A stretch of 64,000 bases of DNA from Nevskiaceae bacterium (GTDB taxonomy: Bacteria > Pseudomonadota > Gammaproteobacteria > Nevskiales > Nevskiaceae), in NCBI GenBank assembly GCA_004297005.1, contig SCVA01000011.1, forward strand, positions 1 to 64,000. Reading direction: 5' to 3'. The first letter of the stretch is position 1, and each line of letters opens with the position of its first letter. The notes under the pieces are model-generated. The model had not been told where the DNA came from and did no database searches. It saw only the letters and a list, made by a program, of their open reading frames with translations. Shown here piece after piece: positions 14,808 through 23,569 of this stretch. Both the position numbers and the translations under genes were made by a program.

Positions 14808-15521
14808 ATGTCCCGCACCTCCGGCCGCACCCCCAGCCAGCTCCGCACCATTCGCCTCGAGCGTCGCTTTACCAAGCATGCCGAAGGCTCGGTGCTGGTC
14901 TGCTTCGGCGACACCCAGGTGTTGTGCACCGCCAGCGTCGAGGAGCGTGGCCCGGCCTGGAAGAAGGACGGCGGCTGGGTCACCGCCGAGTACGGCATGC
15001 TGCCGCGCGCCACCCATACCCGTAACAAGCGCGAGGCGGCCGGCGGCAAGCAGAGCGGCCGCACCCAGGAGATCCAGCGCCTGATCGGCCGCAGCCTGCG
15101 CGCCTGTGTCGATCTCGACGCCCTGCCGGGGCTGACCATCACCATCGACTGCGACGTGCTGCAGGCCGACGGTGGCACCCGAACCGCCGCGATCACCGGC
15201 GGCTATGTCGCGCTGGTGGACGCGATCCGCGCCATGCAGGCCAAGAAGCTGATCAAGAAGGACCCGCTGCACGGCCAGGTGGCGGCGATCAGTGTCGGCA
15301 TCCACAACGGCACGCCGGTGCTCGACCTCGACTACGCCGAGGACAGCGCCTGTGAGTGCGACATGAATGTGGTGATGAACGAGGCCGGCCAGTTCATCGA
15401 GGTTCAGGGCACCGCCGAGGGTCATGCCTTCCGCCGCGAGGAGCTGGATCAGTTGCTCGACCTTGCCACGCTCGGCATCCGTCAGTTGATGGATGCCCAG
15501 CGCGAGGCGCTGGGGCTCTAG
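14808..15521 (+). CDS. rph: Ribonuclease PH
   Basis: Phosphorolytic 3'-5' exoribonuclease that trims tRNA 3' ends, acting as a hexamer of dimers. The 237-residue length is standard. Family marks are [23 protein letters not shown] (in part), [30 protein letters not shown] (phosphate site), [37 protein letters not shown] and the C-terminal VQGTAEG. All catalytic and RNA-binding segments appear intact. Confidence 0.97.
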   Translation: MSRTSGRTPSQLRTIRLERRFTKHAEGSVLVCFGDTQVLCTASVEERGPAWKKDGGWVTAEYGMLPRATHTRNKREAAGGKQSGRTQEIQRLIGRSLRACVDLDALPGLTITIDCDVLQADGGTRTAAITGGYVALVDAIRAMQAKKLIKKDPLHGQVAAISVGIHNGTPVLDLDYAEDSACECDMNVVMNEAGQFIEVQGTAEGHAFRREELDQLLDLATLGIRQLMDAQREALGL

Positions 15522-15524
15522 TCC

Positions 15525-16715
15525 TCAAGACTCGGACAGCTCCAGCACCGCGGCGCACTGCCGCCGGTGGCGGTCACTGGCTTCCCAGGCGGCGATCAGC
15601 ACCAGCACCACGGTGGTCGCCAGCGAGAGCCACAGCGGCGCCAGGTGCGAGGCCAGGGGCAGCAGTGCGGCCAGCGCCAGCAAGCCGAGCAGGCAGGACC
15701 AGGGCAGTTGTCCGCCGATAGTCCAGCGGAACAGCAGGCTACCCAGCAGGTACAGCGCCGTGCCACCGAGGATGGCGGCGCTGGCGGCAGCGCTGGCATG
15801 GCCCAGCGGGTGGGCCAGTACCATCTCGTCGGCCACCGCCGTGACCACGATGCCGGCCACCGGCAGCAGGTGGATGTAGGTATAGACCAGCCGCGCCAGC
15901 CGGCCCGGGTCGCGGGCGTGGGCGATGCGGTGGCTGCCGGTTTCCGCGGTGCTGTCGAAATACAGCCACCACATCGCCAGGCTACCCACGAAGCTGGTCA
16001 GGAAGGCGGCCACGGTCACCGCCGACCAGGGCATCTCGGCGAAGGTGGCGCCGGTGACCAGCACCGACTCGCCCAGCGCGACGATGATGAACAGCGCGCA
16101 ACGCTCCGACAGATGCCCGCCCTCGACATCCCAGTCGGTCGATTCCGAGCGGCCCAGCCCCGGCACCCAGAAGCCCAGCGAGGGCGAGGCGTATTCCAGC
16201 GCCAGTCCGAGGCCCCAGAGCAGCAGGCGGGTTTCGCCCTCGGCCAGGCCGCCGGCGATCCAGAAGCCGCCGCCCAGGCTTAGCCAGGCGAGGATGCGCT
16301 GGAAGTTGCGCACCATCCCCGGCCGGCCGCGCACCGCCCACAGGAAGAACAGGCTGCGCCCCACCTGCATGGCCACGTAGGCGAGGGCGAACGCCAGGCC
16401 ACGGGCCTCGAAGGCCTGCGGCAGCGCCGAGGACATCAGCAGGCCCAGGCCCATCAGCACCAATAGCGCCAGGCGCACCGGCAGCTTTTCCGGGTCCAGC
16501 CAGTTGGTGACCCAGGAGGTGAAGATCCACACCCACCACACCGCCAGCATCAGCAGCGCGGTCTGCGCCAGGCCAATCAGGGTCAGATGACCCAGCAGGG
16601 AATGCGAGAGCTGGGTGATGGCGAACACGAACACTAGGTCGAAGAACAGCTCGACGAAGCTGACCTTGCCGTGCTCGTGCGCCTTGCGGACCCGCAGCAA
16701 GCCTTCTGCCGTCAC
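15525..16715 (-). CDS. Low-temperature-requirement protein A (LtrA) family membrane protein
   Basis: 396 residues with 10-12 hydrophobic helices. It opens with VSFVELFFDLVFVFAITQLSH, the LtrA family signature, then LAVWWVWIFTSWVTNWLDP and the GHLSERCALFIIVALGES region. LtrA was named for a low-temperature growth phenotype in Listeria and its biochemical role is unknown. The start overlaps the doxX stop by 4 bases, so the two are co-translated. Confidence 0.9.
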   Translation of the reverse strand: MTAEGLLRVRKAHEHGKVSFVELFFDLVFVFAITQLSHSLLGHLTLIGLAQTALLMLAVWWVWIFTSWVTNWLDPEKLPVRLALLVLMGLGLLMSSALPQAFEARGLAFALAYVAMQVGRSLFFLWAVRGRPGMVRNFQRILAWLSLGGGFWIAGGLAEGETRLLLWGLGLALEYASPSLGFWVPGLGRSESTDWDVEGGHLSERCALFIIVALGESVLVTGATFAEMPWSAVTVAAFLTSFVGSLAMWWLYFDSTAETGSHRIAHARDPGRLARLVYTYIHLLPVAGIVVTAVADEMVLAHPLGHASAAASAAILGGTALYLLGSLLFRWTIGGQLPWSCLLGLLALAALLPLASHLAPLWLSLATTVVLVLIAAWEASDRHRRQCAAVLELSES

Positions 16716-17095
16716 AGCGAGCCCCGCGACAGCCGGCCGCCGCCTTCCACCCAGGACAGCAGCAGCAGGCCGCCGATGGCAGCGAGGTTTTTCAGGAAGT
16801 GCAGCAGTTGCGCGTGCAGCTCCGCGCCCTGATGGCTCCAGAACGGGTGCGAGAGCACCGCGTCGATGGCCAGGAAGGCGGCCATCAGCAGGGCCAGCCA
16901 GCGCACCCGCCAGCCGATGGCGATGGCCAGGCCGGCAGCCAGTTCAAAGGCCGAAAAGCCCAGCGTGCCGAAGCTGTAGACGGCTCCACCACCGTCGATC
17001 AGCCCCAGGCCGGCGAGCAGCCGGGCGGCGCCCAGGCCGATGAAGACGCTGGCGAGCAGCGCGCGTGCGACGACGTAGATGCCATGAGCGGGCAT
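16712..17095 (-). CDS. DoxX-family membrane protein
   Basis: 127 residues and four membrane helices. VVARALLASVFIGLGAARLL, FELAAGLAIAIGWRVRWLAL, DAVLSHPFWSH and LLHFLKNLAAIGGLLLL follow the DoxX/SURF4 pattern. DoxX proteins are quinone-linked or redox-stress-associated membrane proteins, with function often inferred from context. Directly upstream of ltrA, sharing ATGA. Confidence 0.88.
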   Translation of the reverse strand: MPAHGIYVVARALLASVFIGLGAARLLAGLGLIDGGGAVYSFGTLGFSAFELAAGLAIAIGWRVRWLALLMAAFLAIDAVLSHPFWSHQGAELHAQLLHFLKNLAAIGGLLLLSWVEGGGRLSRGSL

Positions 17096-17183
17096 GCGAG
17101 AACTTCCTGTTACGGGGCTGCAAGTCCGCAGTCTTGCAAATGTCGATGTCCCTGCAAAGACAAAGGCACCAGGCCGCTCGTCT

Positions 17184-17747
17184 TTAGTGCCGGTGCCGCT
17201 CCGCGAGCAGCTTGGTGAGCAGTTCGATCTGCTCCTGCTGCTTGGCCAGGATCACGGTCAGATTCTCGTTGCGCAGCGCGTCGAGCTTGTCGTGCAGCGC
17301 CATGATCTCGATCTCTGCCTTGAGATTGACCTCGTAGTCGTGCGCCGCCATCTGCCGGTCCTTGGTCGACTGGCGGTTCTGGCTCATCATGATGATCGGC
17401 GCCTGGATCGCCGCCAGCATCGACAGCACCAGATTGAGGAAGATGAAGGGGTAGGGATCGAACGCTGTCTCGCCGAGCAACTGGGTGTTGACCAGGGTCC
17501 AGCTCATCAGCAGCAGGAAGAACGCGATGATGAAGGTCCAGGAGCCGCCGAAGCGGGCCACGGCGTCGGCCAGGCGCTCGCCAAAGGTGGCCCGCTCGTC
17601 CAGCAGCTTGTTCGGGTCTTCGGACACCGCCAGCCGCTGGCTGGCGTGGCGCAGCGCCTTGCGCTCGGTCTTGCTCAGTTGGTCGCCGCTGCGGCCAAAC
17701 CAGCGGGCGGCGGATTGCAGGTAGTCCTGGGAGGGAACGTGGCTCAT
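17184..17747 (-). CDS. DUF1003 membrane protein
   Basis: 187 residues. After a charged N-terminus, FGERLADAVARFGGSWTFII leads into two membrane helices (~69-92 and ~103-122) separated by TAFDPYPFIFLNLVLSMLAAIQAPIIMMSQNRQ (shown in part), the hallmark of DUF1003. A cytoplasmic coiled coil follows (YEVNLKAEIEIMALHDKLDALR). Some relatives are linked to manganese or acid stress; the role here is unknown. Confidence 0.9.
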   Translation of the reverse strand: MSHVPSQDYLQSAARWFGRSGDQLSKTERKALRHASQRLAVSEDPNKLLDERATFGERLADAVARFGGSWTFIIAFFLLLMSWTLVNTQLLGETAFDPYPFIFLNLVLSMLAAIQAPIIMMSQNRQSTKDRQMAAHDYEVNLKAEIEIMALHDKLDALRNENLTVILAKQQEQIELLTKLLAERHRH

Positions 17748-17841
17748 GAGGGGTCCTGGGTGTTGTCGATGCCGGGCTTGGCGGTCCGTCCGGCGTGGGC
17801 GCCAGTGTAGGGCGCCGTTCGCCCGGCCTCGACTGCTGCGC

Positions 17842-19311
17842 TCAGCGCATCAGCTCCACGGTCAGCGGTTGGGCCAGGATCCACAGCCCGGCGACGGTGA
17901 ACGCCACCATCAGCAGCAGCATCGGTAACTGGCTGAGCAGCGCCAGCCGGCGACCGGGCCAGATTCGCAGCGCAATGCGGTGGGCGACGCAGACGCTCAG
18001 CACGTGGCCGAACAGGATCAGCCCCACCTGGGTATGCCAGACCGTGCCCATGGCCGGCAGGATCGGCGCGCGCAGCAGTTGCGCGCTGCCGAACAGGTTC
18101 CAGCCCCAGCCGAAGGGGTCGGAGCACAGGCTCACGATCTTCAGGCCCTGGGTAAGCAATAGGGTCGAGTAATGGGTGGCGTGGTAGACCAGCGCGATCG
18201 GCAGCAGGCTGTAGCCGAAGTCCAGCGCCAGTTCCCGAAGCGGTCGCGGGCTGCGGGTGAGTTGCTTGGCCAGCCAGAGACAGGCCAGGTAGGCCGCGAG
18301 GTAGAGAAAGGGCGAGATCAGCAGCCAGAACAGCTCCCAGCGGATGTACCAGGGGCGCAGCAGTTCCAGGGCGCTGATCGGTGGGCGGCCCACCAGCGCG
18401 GTGAGCCAGCCGGTGGTGTCGCGCCAGAACAGCCAGACCCACCACTGTGTCGCACGCAGTCCGTCGAAGGCGGTGGTGGACAGCATGGCCAGCGCGAAGG
18501 CGACCGTGCTCAGGCTGTTGGGGCGCTCGCGTAGCAGGCCGCTGAACGGCCTGCGCAGGCGCAACCGGCCGCGCCCGGCCGCAGTTTCGGCGGGGCGGTA
18601 GTCCAAAGGGGCCATCAGCGCGATCAGCCGCAGGAACACCGAGAACAGCTCGCAGTGCCGGAACCAGGCGCCGGCACCGACCAGCCAGACGCCGAACAGG
18701 TTGAGTGCGGAGTAGGCGAGAAGCATCTGGGCCAGCGAGGGCGGCTTGCTGTGACCGAACAGCTCTAGGCCGATGAAGACCAGGTAGAGAGCCAGCGCTG
18801 GCCAATCGCCCCAGGCCTCGCGGTAGCTCAGCCGTCCCTGCGCATAGCCGCTCCAGGCGCGCGACAGCAGTCCGGTGAGCACGCGCCAGGGATTGAGCGC
18901 GGCGTAGACGTTGCCGACCAGCGCGCTCAGATAGGTGCCGCCGAGCACGAACACGACCCAGAAGAAGGTCATGCTGAAATTGCGGTAGGGGTCGCGGTTG
19001 CCGGCGAGGCCGGTGGCGATGCACAGCAGCAGTAGGCCGAGGCTGAGTGCGGCCAGCAGTGGGCGGGCGCGATGCAGCCAGCGGCCCAGGGGCTGCCCGC
19101 CGAGATCGCGGTTGCCGCCTTCACGCGTCGCCGCCGGCGCGGTGGCGAAGTAGGCGGCCAGCAGGAAGGACAGCAGCAGCGCCGCCGACGCCGCCCAGGC
19201 ATAGAGCCAGAACGGCACCGGCAGGTTGTAGAGCCGGCCGAATCCGTGCGCGAGGGCCGGCAGCGGCGCCAGCAGGGTCGCCAAGCCCGCGAGCTGCCGC
19301 AGTGTCCTCAC
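17842..19311 (-). CDS. Large polytopic membrane protein, FedB-like (fenitrothion-hydrolase component family)
   Basis: 489 residues: cleavable signal (ends ALAHG) and about 12 membrane helices. The opening AHGFGRLYNLPVPFWLYAW, the NPWRVLTG loop and LCSDPFGWGWNLFG resemble proteins annotated as fenitrothion hydrolase / FedB; this match is from memory, not a search. True biochemical activity is doubtful because the family lacks a known hydrolase fold. Conserved His residues (YHATHYSTLL, WHTQVGLILFGH) suggest metal or heme handling. It lies 25 bases after the M19-like lipoprotein gene and is probably co-transcribed with it. Confidence 0.6.
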   Translation of the reverse strand: MRTLRQLAGLATLLAPLPALAHGFGRLYNLPVPFWLYAWAASAALLLSFLLAAYFATAPAATREGGNRDLGGQPLGRWLHRARPLLAALSLGLLLLCIATGLAGNRDPYRNFSMTFFWVVFVLGGTYLSALVGNVYAALNPWRVLTGLLSRAWSGYAQGRLSYREAWGDWPALALYLVFIGLELFGHSKPPSLAQMLLAYSALNLFGVWLVGAGAWFRHCELFSVFLRLIALMAPLDYRPAETAAGRGRLRLRRPFSGLLRERPNSLSTVAFALAMLSTTAFDGLRATQWWVWLFWRDTTGWLTALVGRPPISALELLRPWYIRWELFWLLISPFLYLAAYLACLWLAKQLTRSPRPLRELALDFGYSLLPIALVYHATHYSTLLLTQGLKIVSLCSDPFGWGWNLFGSAQLLRAPILPAMGTVWHTQVGLILFGHVLSVCVAHRIALRIWPGRRLALLSQLPMLLLMVAFTVAGLWILAQPLTVELMR

Positions 19312-19336
19312 GCCAGGGCCAGGTGGGTGATCGGGT

Positions 19337-21550
19337 TTACGGCGTCGGCAGCTTCTGCGCGTCGGCCGAGGCCTTCACGGTCTGTTCCCAGAGCTGCAGG
19401 AAGGCTTCCGCCGAGTTGTAGAGCGCGCTGGTGGTCTCCTCGCCGCCCTCGATGCGGGCTTCCTCCACGAAGTCGGCGACCAGGCCGTAGTTGGACATGC
19501 CCTCCTCGTCCATGCTCCAGGTCTTGCCGTCGGGGATCGACAACTGCTGGACGGTGAGCGGCTTGATGCCGGCGGCGGCGTACTGCGGACCCCAGCCCGG
19601 GCCCTGGAACAGGGTGAAGGGATAGTGCACCGGCTCGCTGCCGGCGCCTCGGGAGACGGCCAGATTGCGCAGGCCGTTGGCGTCGGCGCCATAGCCCACC
19701 GACAGCGGTCGCTTGGTCCCGGAGGCCTGCCAGATCGGCTTGACCTTCTGCACGAAGTCGGCGAACTCCTTGCCGTTGGGCAGGGCCGGATAAATGATGC
19801 CGCCCTGGCGGAAGATCTGCTCGGCCTGGGCATTGCTGATGCCGCCGTGGCCGCCGTGGCCGGAGATCATCGGGTAGGCCGGGGTGGTCAGCGCGCCCTG
19901 GTCGAGCATGTACTGCTTGCTCTTGATCTCGGCGTGGTCGATGTCGAGGATGAAGCCCTTCTTCATGATCTTGTCGATGGCGTACTTGCCGAGATCGGTC
20001 ACGGTGCGGGCATTGCACTGGCGGCCCGGCCCATAGATCGGCAGCACGCCGCCGGTGGTGGCGATCAGCAACTGGGTGACCGGGTCGTTGAACTGGGTGA
20101 GCGTGGCGGTTTCCAGCACCGCGCCGGCGTTATAGAAGTAGGTCGGGCCTTCGCCGCCGTTCTCGCAGGGGTAGGTCTTCCAGAAGCCCAGGGTGTTGGT
20201 GAAGCCGACGTAGTTCAGGATCGAGCTGAAGATGCCGGTGCCGCCCAGCGCGCTATCGACATCGTGGTAAGGGAACACCTGGCGCACGCCCAGATCCCAG
20301 ACCTCGTCGATCTCGCGGTCGATGTCCTCCTTGGTGCAGTCGCTGGTCTCGCCGATGCCGGGCAGGAACTGCACGCGGCAATGGAAGATGTTGGCGAACT
20401 CCAGGCCCGGAATCACCGCCAGCTTGCCGTCGCCGACCACCTGCCGCGCCTCGCTGGGATCCTTGACGATGCGGAACCAGCCCTTGCCGGGGCCGCCTTC
20501 CTGGGCGTCGACGTACTTCTCGATGTCGTAGAGGTACTCGACCTGGCGGGTGCCGACATCCATGTCGACGCAGGCCGCGGTCTTGTCGCCGAAGGTCAGC
20601 TTGGCGATGTTGCACAGTGCCTCGATGGTGGTGCCGTGCACGGTCATCGTGCGCAGGCCGGCCTTGTAGGCCCGCTCCACCCACTTGTAGTACATCTGCT
20701 GGTGCAACTGCGAGTCGTTCTTCGGCCAGTCGATGAAGGTCGGCCAGCCGACGGTGTCGTGGGTCTGGGTGGGATCGGCATCGAGGATGATGTTCTCGGC
20801 GCTGAGGATGCCCTCGGGGCCGTGCATGGCGATGCAGTTCTTGAGTGCCTCGGGCGCGCCGAAGCGGTCCACCGCGTGGCCGTACATCACGCCGCCGGCC
20901 GAGGGGCCGCGGTCGCCGCTGCCGTCGGACATGTCCGAGCCCATCGCCATGTGCGCGTGTACTTCGGCGAAACCCAGCACCGGTTTGCCGGGCGCCGGGC
21001 CGGTGAAGGTCGGGCCATCGATGCCGACCGGCATCTCCGGGTACTCGGTGCAGCCCTGCGCCGGCTCGAAGCTGAGCGTCGCCGGCGTCGTGCCCAGACC
21101 CAGCGTGCCGTCGGCGGTCACGATCAGGCTCTGGTCCAGCGTCGTCGCGGTATACCGCCCTTCGCTGCCGTCCAGGCTCCAGTCGGAGCCATCGGACGGA
21201 CTGGCCGCGGCGCTCACCGCCGACGGGCTGAAGGCCGAGCTGCCGCCGGTCATCAGTGTCTTGTCAGCGGTATAGAACAGATAGCGGCCCAGGCCGGCGG
21301 GCTTCATGTAGAAGCGCTCGGCGGCGCTGGCGTCCTGGCCGTTGGCGAGGAAACTGGAGCCGCTGCGCACCGCATATCGGCCATCGGCCTTCATCACGAA
21401 ACAGCGGTTGGCGAGGTCGTAGCGCGTCGCCACCGGGCCGTTGGGGACGACCGGCGGGCTGACCGCTGGCGGCTCCGACGAACTGCATCCGGCCAGGATG
21501 CCTGCCACCAGGAGCGAGCTCAGACGGACTTCGGGTGAAACTCGGCGCAC
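19337..21550 (-). CDS. Metallohydrolase lipoprotein (M19 dipeptidase / amidohydrolase-like), paralog A
   Basis: 737 residues. Lipoprotein signal with lipobox ILAGC. An N-terminal beta-rich region (~40-170, FVMKADGRYAVRSG, FYMKPAGLGRYLFYT) looks like a beta-trefoil. A TIM-barrel-like hydrolase region follows, with FAEVHAHMAM (HxH metal ligands), MTVHGTTIEALC, EEGGPGKGWFRIV-type loop (DAQEGGPGKGWFRIV), DIDHAEIKS and SGHGGHGGIS. This metal-ligand order resembles membrane dipeptidase/amidohydrolase folds. Substrate unknown. A full-length paralog lies at 28158-30350 on the opposite strand; the two bracket MltF and the phosphoesterase trio. Confidence 0.75.
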   Translation of the reverse strand: MRRVSPEVRLSSLLVAGILAGCSSSEPPAVSPPVVPNGPVATRYDLANRCFVMKADGRYAVRSGSSFLANGQDASAAERFYMKPAGLGRYLFYTADKTLMTGGSSAFSPSAVSAAASPSDGSDWSLDGSEGRYTATTLDQSLIVTADGTLGLGTTPATLSFEPAQGCTEYPEMPVGIDGPTFTGPAPGKPVLGFAEVHAHMAMGSDMSDGSGDRGPSAGGVMYGHAVDRFGAPEALKNCIAMHGPEGILSAENIILDADPTQTHDTVGWPTFIDWPKNDSQLHQQMYYKWVERAYKAGLRTMTVHGTTIEALCNIAKLTFGDKTAACVDMDVGTRQVEYLYDIEKYVDAQEGGPGKGWFRIVKDPSEARQVVGDGKLAVIPGLEFANIFHCRVQFLPGIGETSDCTKEDIDREIDEVWDLGVRQVFPYHDVDSALGGTGIFSSILNYVGFTNTLGFWKTYPCENGGEGPTYFYNAGAVLETATLTQFNDPVTQLLIATTGGVLPIYGPGRQCNARTVTDLGKYAIDKIMKKGFILDIDHAEIKSKQYMLDQGALTTPAYPMISGHGGHGGISNAQAEQIFRQGGIIYPALPNGKEFADFVQKVKPIWQASGTKRPLSVGYGADANGLRNLAVSRGAGSEPVHYPFTLFQGPGWGPQYAAAGIKPLTVQQLSIPDGKTWSMDEEGMSNYGLVADFVEEARIEGGEETTSALYNSAEAFLQLWEQTVKASADAQKLPTP

Positions 21551-21589
21551 GGGCTGTCCTCCCTGGACGTACTTGGTGAGCTGGACTGA

Positions 21590-21607
21590 CTGTCACCTTA
21601 CGGTAAC
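21590..21607 (+). promoter_or_regulatory. Weak PHO-box-like sequence
   Basis: CTGTCAC-CTTA-CGGTAAC resembles the PhoB box (two 7-mers close to CTGTCAT/C with a 4-bp spacer); the second half has two mismatches. It is 40 bases upstream of paralog A but oriented away from it, which weakens the case. Confidence 0.25.
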
Positions 21608-21707
21608 GAAAGGTCCAAACCGCGCGAAGTGGTGAAATTGGCTCTGCGCCCGTCCCCGTCGGCCCGTGACCGGTAGCGGGCTCGGAAAAGCCCGATGGCA
21701 AGCCCCC

Positions 21708-23288
21708 TCAGCTCGCCGGCACCGGCTCGGGCGCGGTGGCGGCCTCGGCAGGGCCCGTCGTCGGTGCTGGCTCTTCGGTGACGGCGCTGGCCGGGATGGA
21801 TTCGAGCGCGGGTGCTTCCAGGGGCTCCGGCAGCAACTCGTCCGAGGCCGGCAGCGCCTCGGCGACGCGTAGCTTCTGTTCCAGGCGCAATGGCGGCGGC
21901 GGCAGCACCGGTGCGCCGGAAGTGAGCCAACTGATGATGTCGTAGTAGGCGCGCACGTTGGTCACGAAGTCCACAGCCTCGCGGCCCCGCGTGTAGCCGT
22001 ACTTGGTCTGCTGATACCAACGCGGCCGCGACAGCAACGGGAAGACATCGCGGACGTCCAGCCAATGGGTGGAGTCGCCGCCGCGCTGGGAGGTCAGCTC
22101 GCGCGCGTCGAGCAGGTGCCCCAGGCCCTGGTTGTAGGCGGCCAGCGCCATCCAGCTACGGTCGGGTTCCGGCACCTCCTCGGGGATGCCGCGCAGGATG
22201 TCGGCCAGTACCCTTGCGCCGCCCTCGATGCTTTGCTCCGGGTCTTCGCGATTGGCGACCTTGTAGCGGCTGGCGGTGTCGTTGGTGAGCATCATCACTC
22301 CACGGACGCCGGTGCGGCTTTCGGCGCTGCTGTCCCAGTGCGACTCCTGGTAGCCGATGGCGGCGAGCAGCCGCCAGTCGAGGCCGTGACGGTCGGCCGA
22401 CTGCTCGAAATAGCCGCGCAGCCGCGGCAGACGACTGCGCATGTGGTTGGCTATCTGCACCGAGCTGAAGTAGTCCACCTCTTCCACGTGGCCGTAGTAG
22501 CGGTCGTGCAGGCGCGCCAGATTGCGGGGCGGCAGACGCGCGAGGTAATCCTGCGCGGCATCGTAGAGCGAGGTATCGCGGCCGGGCGCGAAGGCAAAGG
22601 CGATGTCCTCGGCGTTGCCGACATCGAAAGCCACCCGCAGGCGCGGGTAGTAGCGCTGGTTGATCGCCACCAGCGCCGAGCTGGCGATGGTGTAGTCCAA
22701 CTCGCCGCTGGCGACCTGGAACAGGAGATCCTCGGAGTCATAGGCGGTGGTCGCTTCCCACTTCAGTTGCGGAAAGCTGCGCGCCAGCGCCCGCAGCCGG
22801 GCGACGTGGTTACCGCCTTCGGAGACCAGCAGGCGGCCATTCAGCTCGCCCAGCGACTTCGGGCGCGGACTGCCGATGCGGTACACCAGTTGTGGCACCA
22901 CCTGATCGATGGGGGAGGAAAAGCGCGCCCGGTCGCGGCGCTCGGAATTGACCGTGAGTCCGGCCGCCGCCAGATGCGCGCGGCCCTCCAGCACTGCCTG
23001 CAGGGCGTCGGCCGGGCTGTTGCTGAAGCTGATCTGGGCACTCACCCCCAGACTCTTGGCCAGGCCCTGCGCCAGCTCGCATTCGTAGCCGATCAGGCCG
23101 TTGGGGCCGCTGTAGCAACTGGTGCGGCTGTAGGTGGAGGCAATCTTCAGCACGCCCTCCTCGCGGATCTTCTCCAGCAGCGGCGGGCGCAGATCCGAGC
23201 AGGTGGTCAGCGTCGCCAGCGCCACGCAGCCGTACAGCGCCGCGGGCAGGCGGCTACGCAGGCGGGAGCGGACGGATACGGCGGGCAT
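21708..23288 (-). CDS. mltF: Membrane-bound lytic murein transglycosylase F
   Basis: 526 residues from the ATG at 23288. It has a lipobox-like TLTTC (Cys30). A periplasmic solute-binding (SBP_bac_3-like) domain spans ~35-265 (EEGVLKIAS, GLIGYECELAQGLAKSLG, ISFSNSPADALQAVLEGRA). An SLT domain follows with the catalytic Glu in IGYQESHWD, then GVRGVMMLTNDTASRY and AAYNQGLGHLLDAR. MltF cleaves peptidoglycan glycan strands with 1,6-anhydromuramic products. The ~60-residue C-terminal tail is Pro/Glu/Ala-rich and unusual in length. A longer in-frame start would run antisense through the tRNA and is rejected. Confidence 0.93.
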   Translation of the reverse strand: MPAVSVRSRLRSRLPAALYGCVALATLTTCSDLRPPLLEKIREEGVLKIASTYSRTSCYSGPNGLIGYECELAQGLAKSLGVSAQISFSNSPADALQAVLEGRAHLAAAGLTVNSERRDRARFSSPIDQVVPQLVYRIGSPRPKSLGELNGRLLVSEGGNHVARLRALARSFPQLKWEATTAYDSEDLLFQVASGELDYTIASSALVAINQRYYPRLRVAFDVGNAEDIAFAFAPGRDTSLYDAAQDYLARLPPRNLARLHDRYYGHVEEVDYFSSVQIANHMRSRLPRLRGYFEQSADRHGLDWRLLAAIGYQESHWDSSAESRTGVRGVMMLTNDTASRYKVANREDPEQSIEGGARVLADILRGIPEEVPEPDRSWMALAAYNQGLGHLLDARELTSQRGGDSTHWLDVRDVFPLLSRPRWYQQTKYGYTRGREAVDFVTNVRAYYDIISWLTSGAPVLPPPPLRLEQKLRVAEALPASDELLPEPLEAPALESIPASAVTEEPAPTTGPAEAATAPEPVPAS

Positions 23289-23418
23289 GGTCGGGGTTCG
23301 CTGCTCTGGTTGAGGCGGGCGGCGGCGTGCAACTCCTCGGGTCGCCACCGTATCACAGCCACTTGGAACGTCTGGACGGTCGCCCTCGCCGACGGCTTCG
23401 GCTAAAATGCGCGCCACT

Positions 23419-23511
23419 GGACGGGTACCGAAGCGGTCATAACGGCGCTGACTCGAAATCAGATGGTGGGGGCGACCCTGCACGGGGGTTCGAATCCCTC
23501 CTCGTCCGCCA
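23419..23511 (+). tRNA. tRNA-Ser (anticodon CGA)
   Basis: 93 nt including the encoded CCA. Acceptor GGACGGG pairs with CTCGTCC, with G as discriminator. Anticodon stem CTGA/TCAG encloses a loop with CGA at 23454-23456, reading UCG. It has the long variable arm typical of serine tRNAs. T-stem GGGGG/CCCTC encloses TTCGAAT. TAAAAT at 23404-23409 is a plausible -10 element. Confidence 0.95.
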
Positions 23512-23521
23512 AGTCAAACAC

Positions 23522-23547
23522 AACGCCCTCGCAAGAGGGCGTTTTGC
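23522..23547 (+). terminator. Terminator after tRNA-Ser
   Basis: AACGCCCTC-GCAA-GAGGGCGTT hairpin followed by T-rich sequence, 10 bases after the tRNA end. It also lies just beyond the convergent GST stop. Confidence 0.8.
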
Positions 23548-23569
23548 TTTGTCCGGGGACTGAACTTGC

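Noticed and set aside
17842-19311. Calling the FedB-like protein a true organophosphate hydrolase
   Set aside because: Only a polytopic membrane fold is visible, with no known phosphotriesterase motif; the family name alone is not evidence.
19625-21538. Long plus-strand frame opposite metallohydrolase paralog A
   Set aside because: Antisense of a gene with signal peptide and metal motifs; composition Ala/Gly/Val/Asp-rich without family features.
23289-23483. Extended N-terminus for MltF
   Set aside because: It would run antisense through tRNA-Ser; the ATG at 23288 gives a normal signal sequence with a lipobox.
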